DNA of 64,000 bases, taken from M3007 sp037445225 (GTDB lineage Bacteria; Bacteroidota; Bacteroidia; Chitinophagales; Saprospiraceae). Below the pieces are notes generated by a model. That model did no database searches. It was not told the origin of the DNA and saw nothing but the letters and a program-made list of their open reading frames with translations. The stretch spans positions 1 to 64,000 of the forward strand of contig JBBIKW010000003.1 in assembly GCA_037445225.1 (NCBI GenBank). Direction: 5' to 3'. Positions 52,774 to 62,386 of the stretch are shown here, in pieces. Each line of letters begins with the position of its first letter. Position 1 is the stretch's first letter. A program made the translations under genes and the position numbers.

Positions 52774-53661
52774 ATGTCACCTACCTTAGTCATCTTAGCC
52801 GCTGGCATCGGTTCGCGCTACGGCGGGCTGAAGCAAGTCGATGGCGTTGGCCCTAAGGGCGAAGCTATCTTGGAGTTTTCGCTCTATGAAGCCGCCCAGG
52901 CGGGTTTTGGGAAAGCCGTCATAGTGTTGCGTAAAGCCATTGAAGCGGAATTTCACCAGCGCTTGGGCGCGCGCGTAAAGCGCTGGATGCCCGTGGAATA
53001 CGCCTTTCAAGAGATGGATACCGCCTTGGGATGGCTGCCTGAAGTGCCGCAACGGCAGAAGCCCTGGGGCACCGGGCACGCCGTTCTGGCAGCTCGTCTG
53101 CAAGTGAGTGAGCCCTTTGCCACCATCAACGCCGATGATTATTACGGCGCCGAAGCCTTCCGAGTAATGGCGCGCTTTCTGCAAGACAGCTGCACTCCCA
53201 ACTTGTTCGGCATGGTGGCCTATCGCTTGGGCAACACCCTTTCGGAAAACGGCGCGGTTTCGCGCGGAGTGTGTACGGTCAGTCCAGAGGGTTACCTGAC
53301 TGAAATAGTCGAACGCACGCACATTGAGCGCTGCGAAGAGGGCATCTGCTTTGCCGACGAAGCGGGCAAACGCCACTCGCTATCTGCCGACACATGGGTA
53401 TCCATGAACTTTTGGGGCTTTCATCCGGCATTATTCGAAGCCTTGGATGCTCAGTTCCGCGCCTTTGTTCGGGAAAACATCCACCGCCCAACGGCGGAGT
53501 TTTACATACCCAGTGCGGTGAGCCAACTGCTGCGCGAAGGCAGCGCTCGGGTGCGCGTCGATACCTGCAACAGCCCTTGGCACGGCATTACGTATCCCGA
53601 GGATAGAGGTGTCGTCCAGGAAGCTTTGGCACGGCTCTATCCGCGGGGTCTGGAAGCATAG
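52774..53661 (+). CDS. Sugar-nucleotide pyrophosphorylase-like nucleotidyltransferase
   Basis: 295 residues from the ATG at 52774, chosen because it places the nucleotide-binding motif LVILAAGIGSRYGGLKQVD at the very start; upstream in-frame codons add a non-conserved leader overlapping the divergent promoter. Other landmarks are PWGTGHAVLAA, FATINADDYYG with the metal-binding aspartates, and MNFWGFHPALFE near the middle. This is the GT-A-like fold that transfers an NMP to a sugar-1-phosphate. In Bacteroidota such genes often accompany kinases that make hexose-1-phosphates, so UDP-hexose formation from the galactokinase product is plausible. The precise sugar is not determined. Confidence 0.8.
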   Translation: MSPTLVILAAGIGSRYGGLKQVDGVGPKGEAILEFSLYEAAQAGFGKAVIVLRKAIEAEFHQRLGARVKRWMPVEYAFQEMDTALGWLPEVPQRQKPWGTGHAVLAARLQVSEPFATINADDYYGAEAFRVMARFLQDSCTPNLFGMVAYRLGNTLSENGAVSRGVCTVSPEGYLTEIVERTHIERCEEGICFADEAGKRHSLSADTWVSMNFWGFHPALFEALDAQFRAFVRENIHRPTAEFYIPSAVSQLLREGSARVRVDTCNSPWHGITYPEDRGVVQEALARLYPRGLEA

Positions 53662-53670
53662 GCTGCTCCC

Positions 53671-54681
53671 TCAGGAGAGTTCGCCCGGCACAGCTATCCG
53701 CTCTATGAGGGTATTTCCGCGTACCAGATGCAACGCCAACGAACGCCCTATGGTGTCGGCTGTAAGGATGCGGTGGAGCGTATCGACCGAGTTTACCGCT
53801 TGCCCATCTACTTGAACGAGCACATCGCCCACTCTCAAATCGGCGCGGGCGGCCGGGCTGTCGGGCTCTACACTTTGCACCAACACACCCTGACCCGTTG
53901 ACAGTCGAAGTGCTGCACTCAAAGGTGCCGGCAGGACAATGTTCTGAGCGCCAATGCCGAGAAAGCCGCGGCGGATGCGTCCCTCTAAGATAAGTTGGCC
54001 GACAATGTATTGGGCCAAGTCGGCTGCCACAGCGAAACACAAGCCTTGCGCCGGCAAGATGACGGCTGTGTTGACGCCGATGACGCGGCCATGCGTATCC
54101 ACTAACGGTCCGCCGCTATTGCCCGGGTTGAGCGCGGCGTCGGTTTGGATGACATCGTCAATTAGGCGACCGGTGTACGTGCGCAGCGTGCGCCCTAAGG
54201 CGCTGACCACACCTGCCGTGACCGAGCACTGAAAACCATAGGGATTGCCAATGGCGATAGCTATCTGACCTACGCGCAGGCAACGGCTCTCGCCAAAAGC
54301 GACGGTGCTCAGCTGCGCGGTGCCGAGCAGACGCACTACGGCAATGTCGGTAGCGGGGTCATCGCCCACTACATATGCCTCATACGTGTGCCCATCGGGC
54401 AGCGTCCCTTCAATGCGCTCTGCCCCGTTGACGACATGGCTGTTTGTAACGACCAACCCGTCGGTGCTAATGACAAAACCGCTGCCGCCACCCATCGAGC
54501 GGCGCCGCCCTTTGCCCTGCACCTTTAAATGCACTACAGCAGGGCTGACGTGCTCGGCAACGCTAACCACTGCGCGCGAATAGGCATCTAACAGGTATTC
54601 ATCAGAAGTAGAAGTCCTGTCGGACAAAACAGGCTGAAAAACATTTTCAGGGATATCCGTAGACAGGGTGGCAACGTGCAT
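53671..54681 (-). CDS. HtrA-family serine protease without a signal peptide
   Basis: 336 residues. The trypsin-like domain carries the complete triad: His82 (VTNSHVVNG), Asp112 (ATDIAVVRLLG) and Ser189 (LNPGNSGGPL). One PDZ domain follows (GVLVQSVEPDSPAARADLRVGDVLVQVDG). The N-terminus from 54681, or even from the earlier in-frame ATG at 54708, contains no hydrophobic signal or membrane segment, unlike usual DegP/HtrA proteins, so it should work in the cytoplasm or be released by another path. HtrA proteases degrade or sense misfolded proteins. It is convergent with the nucleotidyltransferase gene, with a 9-base gap. Confidence 0.88.
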   Translation of the reverse strand: MHVATLSTDIPENVFQPVLSDRTSTSDEYLLDAYSRAVVSVAEHVSPAVVHLKVQGKGRRRSMGGGSGFVISTDGLVVTNSHVVNGAERIEGTLPDGHTYEAYVVGDDPATDIAVVRLLGTAQLSTVAFGESRCLRVGQIAIAIGNPYGFQCSVTAGVVSALGRTLRTYTGRLIDDVIQTDAALNPGNSGGPLVDTHGRVIGVNTAVILPAQGLCFAVAADLAQYIVGQLILEGRIRRGFLGIGAQNIVLPAPLSAALRLSTGQGVLVQSVEPDSPAARADLRVGDVLVQVDGQAVNSVDTLHRILTADTIGRSLALHLVRGNTLIERIAVPGELS

Positions 54682-54769
54682 ATTTTCAATCCAACGAATG
54701 ATAAACAAAATGCACCTTATCCGTTCAAAAGTGTGCCAACCCTTTCATCTTGTCATTTTGGCAGTCTGA

Positions 54770-54817
54770 CGCAAAAAACGAGAAGCGCATCTCGGTGCAC
54801 CGTAGGATGCGCTTCTC
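54770..54817 (-). terminator. Intrinsic terminator of the di-haem peroxidase gene
   Basis: A 12-bp perfect stem GAGAAGCGCATC (54780-54791) / GATGCGCTTCTC (54806-54817), followed on the minus strand by GTTTTTTGCG. Confidence 0.85.
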
Positions 54818-54857
54818 CTCTTGCACTTACAGCAGCCTGCCCAAGAGTGGAACAGCC

Positions 54858-56210
54858 TTACTGACATCCCATTTCGACGCGCGAAAGGGGGTCGTTGTTC
54901 GGGAAGCAATTGCCCGACATGGTTTGCTTAGGCACGTAGCGCTCCAGGTTGGGGTCGTACAGAGCGTTCTCCAAGAAAGCCGTCAGGTCGTCTATTTCGG
55001 CTTCCGTCAACCCTAACGGGCGGAAGAAGGCCGAAATCTGGCTGAGGGGGACGTCGGGATTCTCGGGCACTCCGTTGTTGAAGTATTCCACTACTTCGCG
55101 CAAGGTGCGCTTGCTGGCGCCGTGGAAGTAGAAGCCTACGTCGCGCAGGTTGTACAGCTGGGGTACCTTAAACTTATACATATCTTCCGGCCGACCGGTG
55201 AAGCCACCGCGCCCTAAGACGCGCTTGTCGTTGGGGCCGGTGCGGAAGACCGTATATCCGTTTTGATGCAAATCTTTGACGCCGAGAGCAAAGAATTGAT
55301 GTGGGATGCTGTTGAGCGATGGGCTGTTGTGGCAGTTGACACACCTCGCCTTGTCGAAAAAAAGCAGGGCCCCGCGCTTTTCTTGCTCTGTCATGGCATG
55401 GCGCTCGTCCTTGAGCCAGCGCTGGAAGGGCGCTTGGTTGGTGAAGATGGTTCGAAAGTACGCGGCGATAGCTGCTCCGGCGGTCTCGCGGGTGTAGCGC
55501 TCGGCAAGGGGGATTTCGGGGAAAGCCTTGTCGAATAGGTGCGTATAGCCCAACGAATCCATGAGCGCCTTGTTAATCACTTGCCGGTGGACGATGAGGG
55601 CTCGAGCGTTGTTGGCCTCCAGTCCATGCTTGCCCTTGAAGTTAATGGCAGTCAAGGTGTCTTGGTTCCACACCGCCTCGGTACCCTCATTGACGTGGAA
55701 AGAGCCAAAAGAGCCTGCCCACAGCGCATTGGTGACGTAAGCTAGATTGATGGTAGGCAAGGGGCGAGCGCCCTGGGCATCTACATCGTCGCCCGCATAA
55801 AGCGGGTGTTTGGTGCGCCCTTCACCCGAGCGGCCAAAGCCAATGGCGCCATCGGCAATGCCTTGAAAGCGCCCTGCGGTAAATGAACGACTAGGAATAT
55901 GGCACGAGCTACACGAATAGGTGCCTTTGAGCTCCTCGCGATTGGCCTCTAGACCTAATCCCGTTTCGAAGAAGAGCAAGCGCCCCAATTCTACCTTTTC
56001 AGGAGTGATCGGGTTTTTAGGGTCTTGAAACGGGATAGCCGCATAGTCATCGCTCTCCGGCATGATATACCACTCGTAAGAGCCGGTACGAGAGTAGCGG
56101 TTGAGCGCATCGGTGAGCTGTTGATCTAAGGTCCATTCGGGTTCGTGTACGCAAGCCAGCCAGTAGCTTGCGCCGGCAATCGCAGTAAAGACAACCAATG
56201 TTTTTTTCAT
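54858..56210 (-). CDS. Di-haem cytochrome c peroxidase/MauG-like lipoprotein
   Basis: 450 residues from the ATG at 56210. A signal ending in a lipobox-like WLAC suggests a lipid anchor in the envelope. Two haem-binding CxxCH motifs are visible, TYSCSSCHIPS in the N-terminal domain and ARCVNCHNSPS in the C-terminal domain, as in bacterial cytochrome c peroxidases and MauG. Family stretches are LGRLLFFETGL, KVPQLYNLRDVGFYFHGA and LTAFLENALYD. Such enzymes reduce hydrogen peroxide or carry out related oxidations in the periplasm. It forms its own unit, with a strong terminator. MauG-type oxidation of a partner remains possible; no amine dehydrogenase gene is near. Confidence 0.9.
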   Translation of the reverse strand: MKKTLVVFTAIAGASYWLACVHEPEWTLDQQLTDALNRYSRTGSYEWYIMPESDDYAAIPFQDPKNPITPEKVELGRLLFFETGLGLEANREELKGTYSCSSCHIPSRSFTAGRFQGIADGAIGFGRSGEGRTKHPLYAGDDVDAQGARPLPTINLAYVTNALWAGSFGSFHVNEGTEAVWNQDTLTAINFKGKHGLEANNARALIVHRQVINKALMDSLGYTHLFDKAFPEIPLAERYTRETAGAAIAAYFRTIFTNQAPFQRWLKDERHAMTEQEKRGALLFFDKARCVNCHNSPSLNSIPHQFFALGVKDLHQNGYTVFRTGPNDKRVLGRGGFTGRPEDMYKFKVPQLYNLRDVGFYFHGASKRTLREVVEYFNNGVPENPDVPLSQISAFFRPLGLTEAEIDDLTAFLENALYDPNLERYVPKQTMSGNCFPNNDPLSRVEMGCQ

Positions 56211-56377
56211 AGGACATATGGAAAGTTCTTCAATGCTTTTGGCGCACAAATCTAGTGCCACCAAGAGGCGCTATTCAGCTTGATAAATTGCTGATGAGCA
56301 CGTTTTGTTACCATTTGTCACAAAGGTGACTTACAATAGGGCGACGCTCTTTCTGAGGGATTTGCTAAAAACCCATG

Positions 56378-56385
56378 TACATTTG
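56378..56385 (+). promoter_or_regulatory. Candidate -7 promoter element for the AbgT gene
   Basis: TACATTTG matches TAnnTTTG, 35 bases before the ATG at 56420. Confidence 0.42.
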
Positions 56386-56419
56386 AGCCGGAGCGGAACG
56401 AGCGTTTTTTCAAGGCAAT

Positions 56420-57940
56420 ATGAAGACACCGACTAACACTTGGATTAATCGCTTCTTAGCTGTGGTAGAGCGGTTGGGCAACGCCCTGCCTCATCCGGCT
56501 ACGCTGTTTGCGGGCTTAGCCCTGCTGGTCGTGTTGCTCAGCGGGCTGCTCAGCGGGTTGGATGTTCGGGTCATTCATCCCGGCACACAAAAAGAGATAC
56601 AGGTAGTCAACTTGCTCTCGGTAGAAGGGCTCCATCGCATACTGACCGATATGGTCAAAAACTTTACGAGTTTTGCGCCCTTAGGTACGGTGCTCGTCTC
56701 TCTGTTGGGCATCGGTATTGCGGAGGGGAGTGGGCTCATTGGGGCGGCGCTGCGGCTAATCGTGCTCAAGTCGCCGGCCCGGCTACTGACCTTTGTCGTC
56801 GTCTTTGCTGGTGTCATGTCCAACACGGCCAGTGAAGTGGGGTACGTGCTGCTAATCCCCTTAGCTGCCATTATCTTTTTGGCGGCAGGGCGGCATCCGT
56901 TGGCGGGTATCGCCGCGGCATTTGCGGGCGTATCGGGCGGCTACAGCGCTAACCTTTTGTTGGGCACTATTGACCCACTCTTGGCCGGCCTCTCTCAGGA
57001 GGCCGCGCGCATCCTTCAGCCGGAGTATAAGGTCAATCCGGCCTGCAACTACTACTTCATGGCGGCCTCTACGCCGCTCATTGCGCTGTTGGGCACGTGG
57101 GTCACCGAGCGCATTGTGGAGCCCCGTTTGGGCACTTACGAAGGGCAAATAGAAAGAGAGGCGGTTGCCTCGCTCAGCCCCACGGAGCGCCGTGGCCTGC
57201 GCTTTGCCACCGTAGCGGCAGTCCTCTTCTTGGCTTTTCTATTGGGCGGACTGTTGCCCGCAGAAGGCTACCTGCGCGACCCAAAAACGGGTGACATCCT
57301 TCATTCGCCCTTCATGTCGGGTATCGTTGCCCTGCTTTTTTGGGGAGCAGCGCTCGTCGGCATCGCCTACGGATGGGGTGCCGGCACCTTAAGGAGCGAC
57401 GCCGACGTGATGAAAGGTATGGCCAAGAGCATGGAAACGTTAGGGGCCTACATCGTCCTCGTCTTTTTTGCCGCCCAATTTGTCGCCTACTTCAACTGGA
57501 CAAACATCGGATTGATCTTGGCCATTCAGGGCGCAGCAGCTCTAAAAGCCGCAGAGCTGGGCCCTATCCCTCTCGCCTTGGCCTTTGTCGTGTTAACCGC
57601 TACCGTAAACCTCATCATGGGCAGCGCCTCGGCCAAGTGGGCTATTATGGCCCCTGTATTCGTACCCATGTTCATGCTGCTAAATTATTCTCCAGAATTT
57701 ACGCAGGCAGTGTATCGCGTGGGCGATAGCATTACCAATATCATCTCGCCGATGATGTCGTATTTTGCGTTTATTGTAGCACTGCTGCAGCGCTACGACA
57801 GCCGGGCCGGTATCGGCACTTTAGTCGCCACGATGCTGCCCTATACGGTTGTTTTTGGGCTAGGCTGGATGCTCTTGCTTGTTTTGTGGATCCTTTTAGG
57901 TCTGCCCTTAGGCTTTGGGGCTGGCATCTATCTACGTTGA
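56420..57940 (+). CDS. AbgT-family transporter
   Basis: 506 residues with about 10-12 membrane helices. Typical AbgT stretches are NALPHPATLFAGLALLVV at the start, FTSFAPLGTVLVSLLGIGIAE, MSNTASEVGYVLLIPLAAI, GGYSANLLLGTIDPLL and MGSASAKWAIMAPVFVPM. The family was named for p-aminobenzoyl-glutamate uptake; several members instead export sulfonamides with proton exchange. Either is possible here, since direction cannot be read from sequence. It acts in the inner membrane. A promoter element lies 35 bases upstream. polA follows 98 bases downstream on the same strand; the two functions are not related. Confidence 0.92.
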   Translation: MKTPTNTWINRFLAVVERLGNALPHPATLFAGLALLVVLLSGLLSGLDVRVIHPGTQKEIQVVNLLSVEGLHRILTDMVKNFTSFAPLGTVLVSLLGIGIAEGSGLIGAALRLIVLKSPARLLTFVVVFAGVMSNTASEVGYVLLIPLAAIIFLAAGRHPLAGIAAAFAGVSGGYSANLLLGTIDPLLAGLSQEAARILQPEYKVNPACNYYFMAASTPLIALLGTWVTERIVEPRLGTYEGQIEREAVASLSPTERRGLRFATVAAVLFLAFLLGGLLPAEGYLRDPKTGDILHSPFMSGIVALLFWGAALVGIAYGWGAGTLRSDADVMKGMAKSMETLGAYIVLVFFAAQFVAYFNWTNIGLILAIQGAAALKAAELGPIPLALAFVVLTATVNLIMGSASAKWAIMAPVFVPMFMLLNYSPEFTQAVYRVGDSITNIISPMMSYFAFIVALLQRYDSRAGIGTLVATMLPYTVVFGLGWMLLLVLWILLGLPLGFGAGIYLR

Positions 57941-58038
57941 CCGCTGTTCACCGCATTTGGTCGGCCATTACGCGCAGAAACCTTCATCTTTGCAAGGGAT
58001 GGCGTTGTCTCTTGCCCTCGAGATAGCGCTGGCGGCTT

Positions 58039-60861
58039 ATGGATATGAAAAAACTTTTCCTCCTAGACGGGCACGCCCTTATTTACCGGGCGCATTACGC
58101 CTTCATCAGCCGACCTTTGTTCAACTCCAAAGGCTGGAACGTATCGGCCATTCATGGCTTCGTCCGGATGTTGTGGGATACCTTTTTGCGCGAGCAACCC
58201 ACCCATCTGGCCGTAGTGTTCGACCCACCCGACGGCACGTTTCGACACGAGCGCTATGGGGCGTACAAAGCCCACCGCGACGCCCAACCGGAAGACATCA
58301 CCCTGGCCATCCCTTGGGTGGAGAAAATCGTTCGCGCGATGAACCTACCGGTGCTGGTGGTGCCGAACTATGAGGCCGACGACGTCATGGGCACCTTAGC
58401 GGTGCAGGCTGCTCAACAAGGCTTCTGGATTTACCTGGTCACACCCGACAAGGATATGGGGCAACTGGTGACCGACCGCATCTTCCTGTATAGGCCCGGT
58501 CGCCAAGGCGGAGAAGTAGAAATTTGGGGGAAAGAGGAGGTATGTGAGCGATGGAACATCCAACGCGTCGAGCAGGTCGTCGACATGCTGGGGCTCATGG
58601 GCGACGCCGTAGACAATATTCCGGGGTTGCCCGGCATTGGAGAAAAGACAGCCGCGCGATTGTTGGCCGAGTACGATACAGTAGAGAATGTCTTGAACCA
58701 TGCCGCCTCGTTGAAGGGCAAGGTGCGCGAAATTGTCGAACAGTATGGCGAGCAAGCCCTGCTATCGAAATGGCTGGCAACCATTGATACCAAGGCCCCC
58801 GTCGCATTTGAAGAGAAATCTTTCGAAGTAGAGCCTTTCGACCGAGAAAAGCTGCTGGAAATTTTCAAAGAGCTGGAGTTTCGCAGCTTAGCAAACGACA
58901 TTTTGAAACACCCTCTGGCCGGTGGACCACCGCCTGTTTCCAGCACTAAAGCGCCGCCATCGGGTACGCAAGGCGACCTCTTCGCGGGCGAAACAACTAC
59001 TGCCCCAGAAAGCGCTGGAGCGCCGATCCGCCATGCCTCCCGCAACATCCACAATACCCCGCATCGATACCATTTGGTGGATACGCCGGAGGGCCGTGCT
59101 GCGCTGCTCGAACAGCTGCTCTCCCGAGCCGCCGTCTCATACGACTCGGAAACCACTGCCCTCGAGCCCATGCAAGCCGAACTGGTGGGCTTTTCCTTTG
59201 CCTTTAGACCCCACGAAGCTTGGTATGTACCCATACCTGCGGAGCGCAGCGCAGCGCAGGCTATCGTAGAGGAGTTTCGACCTTTCTTCGAAAGCGAAAC
59301 CATTGAAAAGATCGGCCAAAACCTCAAATACGACATCGTCGTGCTCAAAAACTACGGCATCGAGCTGCGCGGCCCCCTGTGGGACACCATGCTGGCGCAC
59401 TACTTGCTCGAGCCCGAACTGCGCCACAACCTCAACTATTTGGCGGAAACCTACTTGGACTACAGCCCTGTAAAGATCGAGGAGCTGATTGGCCCCAAAG
59501 GCGCTCACCAAGGCAATATGCGCGATGTTCCGCTCGAACAAATCAAGGAATATGCCGCTGAAGATGCCGATTTGGCCCTCCAAATCAAGGATGTACTCCA
59601 ACCCAAATTAGAAGCCGGTGGGGCCAACTTGCTCCGCCTCTTTCACCAAGTGGAGTGTCCTCTCATCCAAGTGCTGGCCGACTTAGAGTTTGCTGGCGTG
59701 CGCATCGACGTGGACTTTCTAAGGAAATATTCCCGCAAGTTGGCTGAAGCCATCGAAGCCCTTGGGCAAAAAATCCTGACCGAAACCGGCCACACGTTCA
59801 ACATTTCGAGCCCTAAGCAGGTGGGCGAAGTGCTCTTCGAGCGCTTGAAAATCCCCTATCCGGGAAAGAAGATGAAGAGTGGCCAGTATTCCACCGATGA
59901 GGACGTGCTCTCTTCGCTCGCAGCGGAATACCCGGTGTGTGCCGACATCCTGCAGTACCGCGCGCTGCAAAAATTGCGGAGCACGTACGTAGAAGCACTC
60001 CCTTCTCTGGTTAACCCGCGCACGGGGCGGGTACACTCATCCTTCAACCAGGCACTCACGGCTACTGGGCGGCTGAGCAGCCAAAACCCTAATCTGCAAA
60101 ATATCCCGATTCGAACCGCAGAGGGGCGCCGCGTGCGCGAAGCGTTCATCCCGCGCAGCAAAGAGTACCTCATCCTGTCGGCCGACTACTCGCAGATCGA
60201 GTTGCGCCTCATCGCCCATATGAGCTACGAAGAGGCCATGATCGATGCCTTTCGAAAAAACCAGGACATCCACCAAACGACAGCAGCGCGCGTCTTTGGT
60301 GTTCCGCTCGACCAGGTGACCCCAGAGCAACGGCGCGCCGCTAAAACAGTCAACTTCAGCATCATCTATGGCGCCGGTGCGGTCAATTTGAGCAATCAGC
60401 TGGGCATACGGCGCACCGAAGCGAAGGAGCTGATCGACAACTATTTCGCCCAGTATCCAGGACTAAAGCGGTACATGGAAGACATCGTAGCTTTCGCGCG
60501 TCAGAACGGCTATGTCGAAACCCTACTGGGGCGGCGGCGTTATTTGCGCGACATCCACAGCCGCAACAACATGAACCGCAGCATGGCAGAGCGCATGGCC
60601 ATCAACACGCCTATCCAAGGGACGGCAGCAGACCTCATCAAGGTGGCGATGGTCAACATCTGGAAGGCTATGCGCGCTCAGGGTATGCGCTCTTTTCTCA
60701 TCCTCCAAGTACACGACGAGCTCGTCTTCGACGCTCATCGAGACGAGGTAGAGGCACTCGAACACCTCGTGCGCGAAAAGATGACCTCCGCCCTTCCCGA
60801 CCTGCACGTGCCGCTCGTTGTGGACGTAGGCGTCGGCGAGAACTGGCTCCAAGCGCATTAA
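58039..60861 (+). CDS. polA: DNA polymerase I
   Basis: 940 residues; ATGs at 58039 and 58045 are both possible. The 5'-3' exonuclease domain (FLLDGHALIYRAHYAF, YEADDVMGTLA, GDAVDNIPGLPGIGEKTA) is followed by an intact 3'-5' proofreading domain with DSETTALEP, GQNLKYDIVVL and the closing YAAEDADLAL, and by the polymerase domain with SADYSQIELRLIAH, RRAAKTVNFSIIYG and the catalytic LQVHDELVFDA. All three activities should be active. The enzyme fills gaps in repair and removes RNA primers. A short GC hairpin without T-run lies at 60869-60891, 8 bases past the stop. Confidence 0.97.
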   Translation: MDMKKLFLLDGHALIYRAHYAFISRPLFNSKGWNVSAIHGFVRMLWDTFLREQPTHLAVVFDPPDGTFRHERYGAYKAHRDAQPEDITLAIPWVEKIVRAMNLPVLVVPNYEADDVMGTLAVQAAQQGFWIYLVTPDKDMGQLVTDRIFLYRPGRQGGEVEIWGKEEVCERWNIQRVEQVVDMLGLMGDAVDNIPGLPGIGEKTAARLLAEYDTVENVLNHAASLKGKVREIVEQYGEQALLSKWLATIDTKAPVAFEEKSFEVEPFDREKLLEIFKELEFRSLANDILKHPLAGGPPPVSSTKAPPSGTQGDLFAGETTTAPESAGAPIRHASRNIHNTPHRYHLVDTPEGRAALLEQLLSRAAVSYDSETTALEPMQAELVGFSFAFRPHEAWYVPIPAERSAAQAIVEEFRPFFESETIEKIGQNLKYDIVVLKNYGIELRGPLWDTMLAHYLLEPELRHNLNYLAETYLDYSPVKIEELIGPKGAHQGNMRDVPLEQIKEYAAEDADLALQIKDVLQPKLEAGGANLLRLFHQVECPLIQVLADLEFAGVRIDVDFLRKYSRKLAEAIEALGQKILTETGHTFNISSPKQVGEVLFERLKIPYPGKKMKSGQYSTDEDVLSSLAAEYPVCADILQYRALQKLRSTYVEALPSLVNPRTGRVHSSFNQALTATGRLSSQNPNLQNIPIRTAEGRRVREAFIPRSKEYLILSADYSQIELRLIAHMSYEEAMIDAFRKNQDIHQTTAARVFGVPLDQVTPEQRRAAKTVNFSIIYGAGAVNLSNQLGIRRTEAKELIDNYFAQYPGLKRYMEDIVAFARQNGYVETLLGRRRYLRDIHSRNNMNRSMAERMAINTPIQGTAADLIKVAMVNIWKAMRAQGMRSFLILQVHDELVFDAHRDEVEALEHLVREKMTSALPDLHVPLVVDVGVGENWLQAH

Positions 60862-60955
60862 CAAAACAGCCCTCCCCACCTGCGGAAGGGCCACCCTCTT
60901 CGATCAGACTCGCGTAAGGGAAAGAGTTGCTGCATTTTTGATGCCGGTGAGCGCT

Positions 60956-62386
60956 TCAAAGTTTGAACCATGAAGCCGTGCGCCAAGAGGTAGAGCGCTC
61001 GGCGCGCACGCGAACCACATAGGCGCCGCGCGGCAAGTCGTACACCGCAATGGCTTCTTCGCCATATACCCATACTTCGCGTCGCAATGCACCGTCTAAG
61101 CCGATAATTTGCACCTGCTGCCACTCACTGTGTGCCGAGCGCACGCGTATCCACTCCACCGCTGGATTGGGATAGACACAAAGGCTATAGCCGACACTCA
61201 CCGCGCTCCCCACAGTAGAGGTCGTAAGCCCTTCGAAAAGCCACTCGTGTGCTACCGGATACTTCTTATGCCAGAACGCGATAACGCCCCGCCCTTCTGC
61301 CGGAACATCGACCGCTATCTCGCCGTTTTCAAAACCTACGTGCCGCAAGACATTGACGATGTTCTGCATGCTCTGGAGCACGTAAAAGGGCTCTTGACCG
61401 CCCACCAAAAAGTACATGCGCATCGGGTTGCGCTTCCCTTTTCCCAAAACATGATTCTGAAGGGCCACGTCACAGAACCAAAAGGCCGGTGAAAAGAGAA
61501 GCACCTTGGAAAAGATGTGTTGGTATTCCGTAGCGGCATAAAGGGAAATTAGCGCGCCAAATCCGGCACCGCCAATGCCCGTATACTCCCGCGCCGGATT
61601 CGTCCTTAAGACTTGGTCGATAAATGGTTTCAGGGTACTTACGATAAAGTTGGCATAAGCTGCACCTTGTCCGCCGACGCCGTATACGGTGTTGAGCCAA
61701 GGAGAATATTCGTTCATCAGATGCTGTCCACCACCCTCAATGCCGACAACGATGCAGCCGTAATTGCCTTCCAAGGTCCATTCGTCCACCGCCTCATCAA
61801 CGCTCCACTCCTCGTTTTGGAAGGCATTTCCTTGAAAGAGGGTCTGCCCCTCCTGTAAATATAGAACGGGGTACTTTTTCTGAGGAGTAGTGTAGTAGCC
61901 GGGCGGCAAGTAGAGAAAAATGCGGCGCGTCCGATTGAGCTGAGGAATGTACAGCGAGTCGTCCAGCACCGCGACGGTACCTCTTTTATCGCCATTAAAC
62001 GCCGTTTGTTGCGCATTTCTCCAGCTGAGCAAGGAAACATACACTGTCTTGGGTTGACCGTCGTAATGCACGGCATGAAGGACGGAATACTCTGCCGTGC
62101 TGTTTCCTTCGGCCGCTGCCCAGCTGCCCCGCGTGAAGGTGAAGTGCACCGGCCCTACCGCGGGGAAGAGCACTATTTGATATTTCCCAGCAGTATTGCG
62201 CTCTAATTTGGCTTTAGGGTCGTTAGCTTGCCATTGGTTAAAAGACCCGGCAACGTAGAGGGGGTCGTTCATGGGGGTGTTCGACGGAAGAGAATTGAGC
62301 ACAATCGTTAGTTGCCCTCTCATCCAGAAAGGCACCAGCGCGAGTGCTGTAAAAAGAAGCGTGCAGATGCGGTAGAGTTGGTTCAT
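60956..62386 (-). CDS. Esterase-fold (Fes/IroE-like) secreted protein lacking the nucleophile serine, with T9SS-like tail
   Basis: 476 residues with an N-terminal signal (TLLFTALALVPFWMRG). Residues ~30-125 resemble a starch/glycogen-binding-like beta-sandwich (PLYVAGSFNQWQANDP). Residues ~150-395 are an esterase-D-like alpha/beta hydrolase: RIFLYLPPGYYTTPQKKYPVLYLQEG, then the nucleophile-elbow region YTGIGGAGFGALISLYA. Where active relatives read GxSxG, this one reads GGAGFG, with glycine at the serine position. The C-terminal histidine region (VAHEWLFEGL) is kept. The final ~75 residues (CVYPNPAVEWIRVRS ... YDLPRGAYVVRVRAE) are a T9SS-type sorting domain. It is probably a surface binding protein rather than an esterase. 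Confidence 0.82.
   Translation of the reverse strand: MNQLYRICTLLFTALALVPFWMRGQLTIVLNSLPSNTPMNDPLYVAGSFNQWQANDPKAKLERNTAGKYQIVLFPAVGPVHFTFTRGSWAAAEGNSTAEYSVLHAVHYDGQPKTVYVSLLSWRNAQQTAFNGDKRGTVAVLDDSLYIPQLNRTRRIFLYLPPGYYTTPQKKYPVLYLQEGQTLFQGNAFQNEEWSVDEAVDEWTLEGNYGCIVVGIEGGGQHLMNEYSPWLNTVYGVGGQGAAYANFIVSTLKPFIDQVLRTNPAREYTGIGGAGFGALISLYAATEYQHIFSKVLLFSPAFWFCDVALQNHVLGKGKRNPMRMYFLVGGQEPFYVLQSMQNIVNVLRHVGFENGEIAVDVPAEGRGVIAFWHKKYPVAHEWLFEGLTTSTVGSAVSVGYSLCVYPNPAVEWIRVRSAHSEWQQVQIIGLDGALRREVWVYGEEAIAVYDLPRGAYVVRVRAERSTSWRTASWFKL

Noticed and set aside
60869..60891. GC-rich hairpin after polA as a terminator
   Set aside because: Short imperfect stem and no T-run; kept only as a remark in the polA entry.
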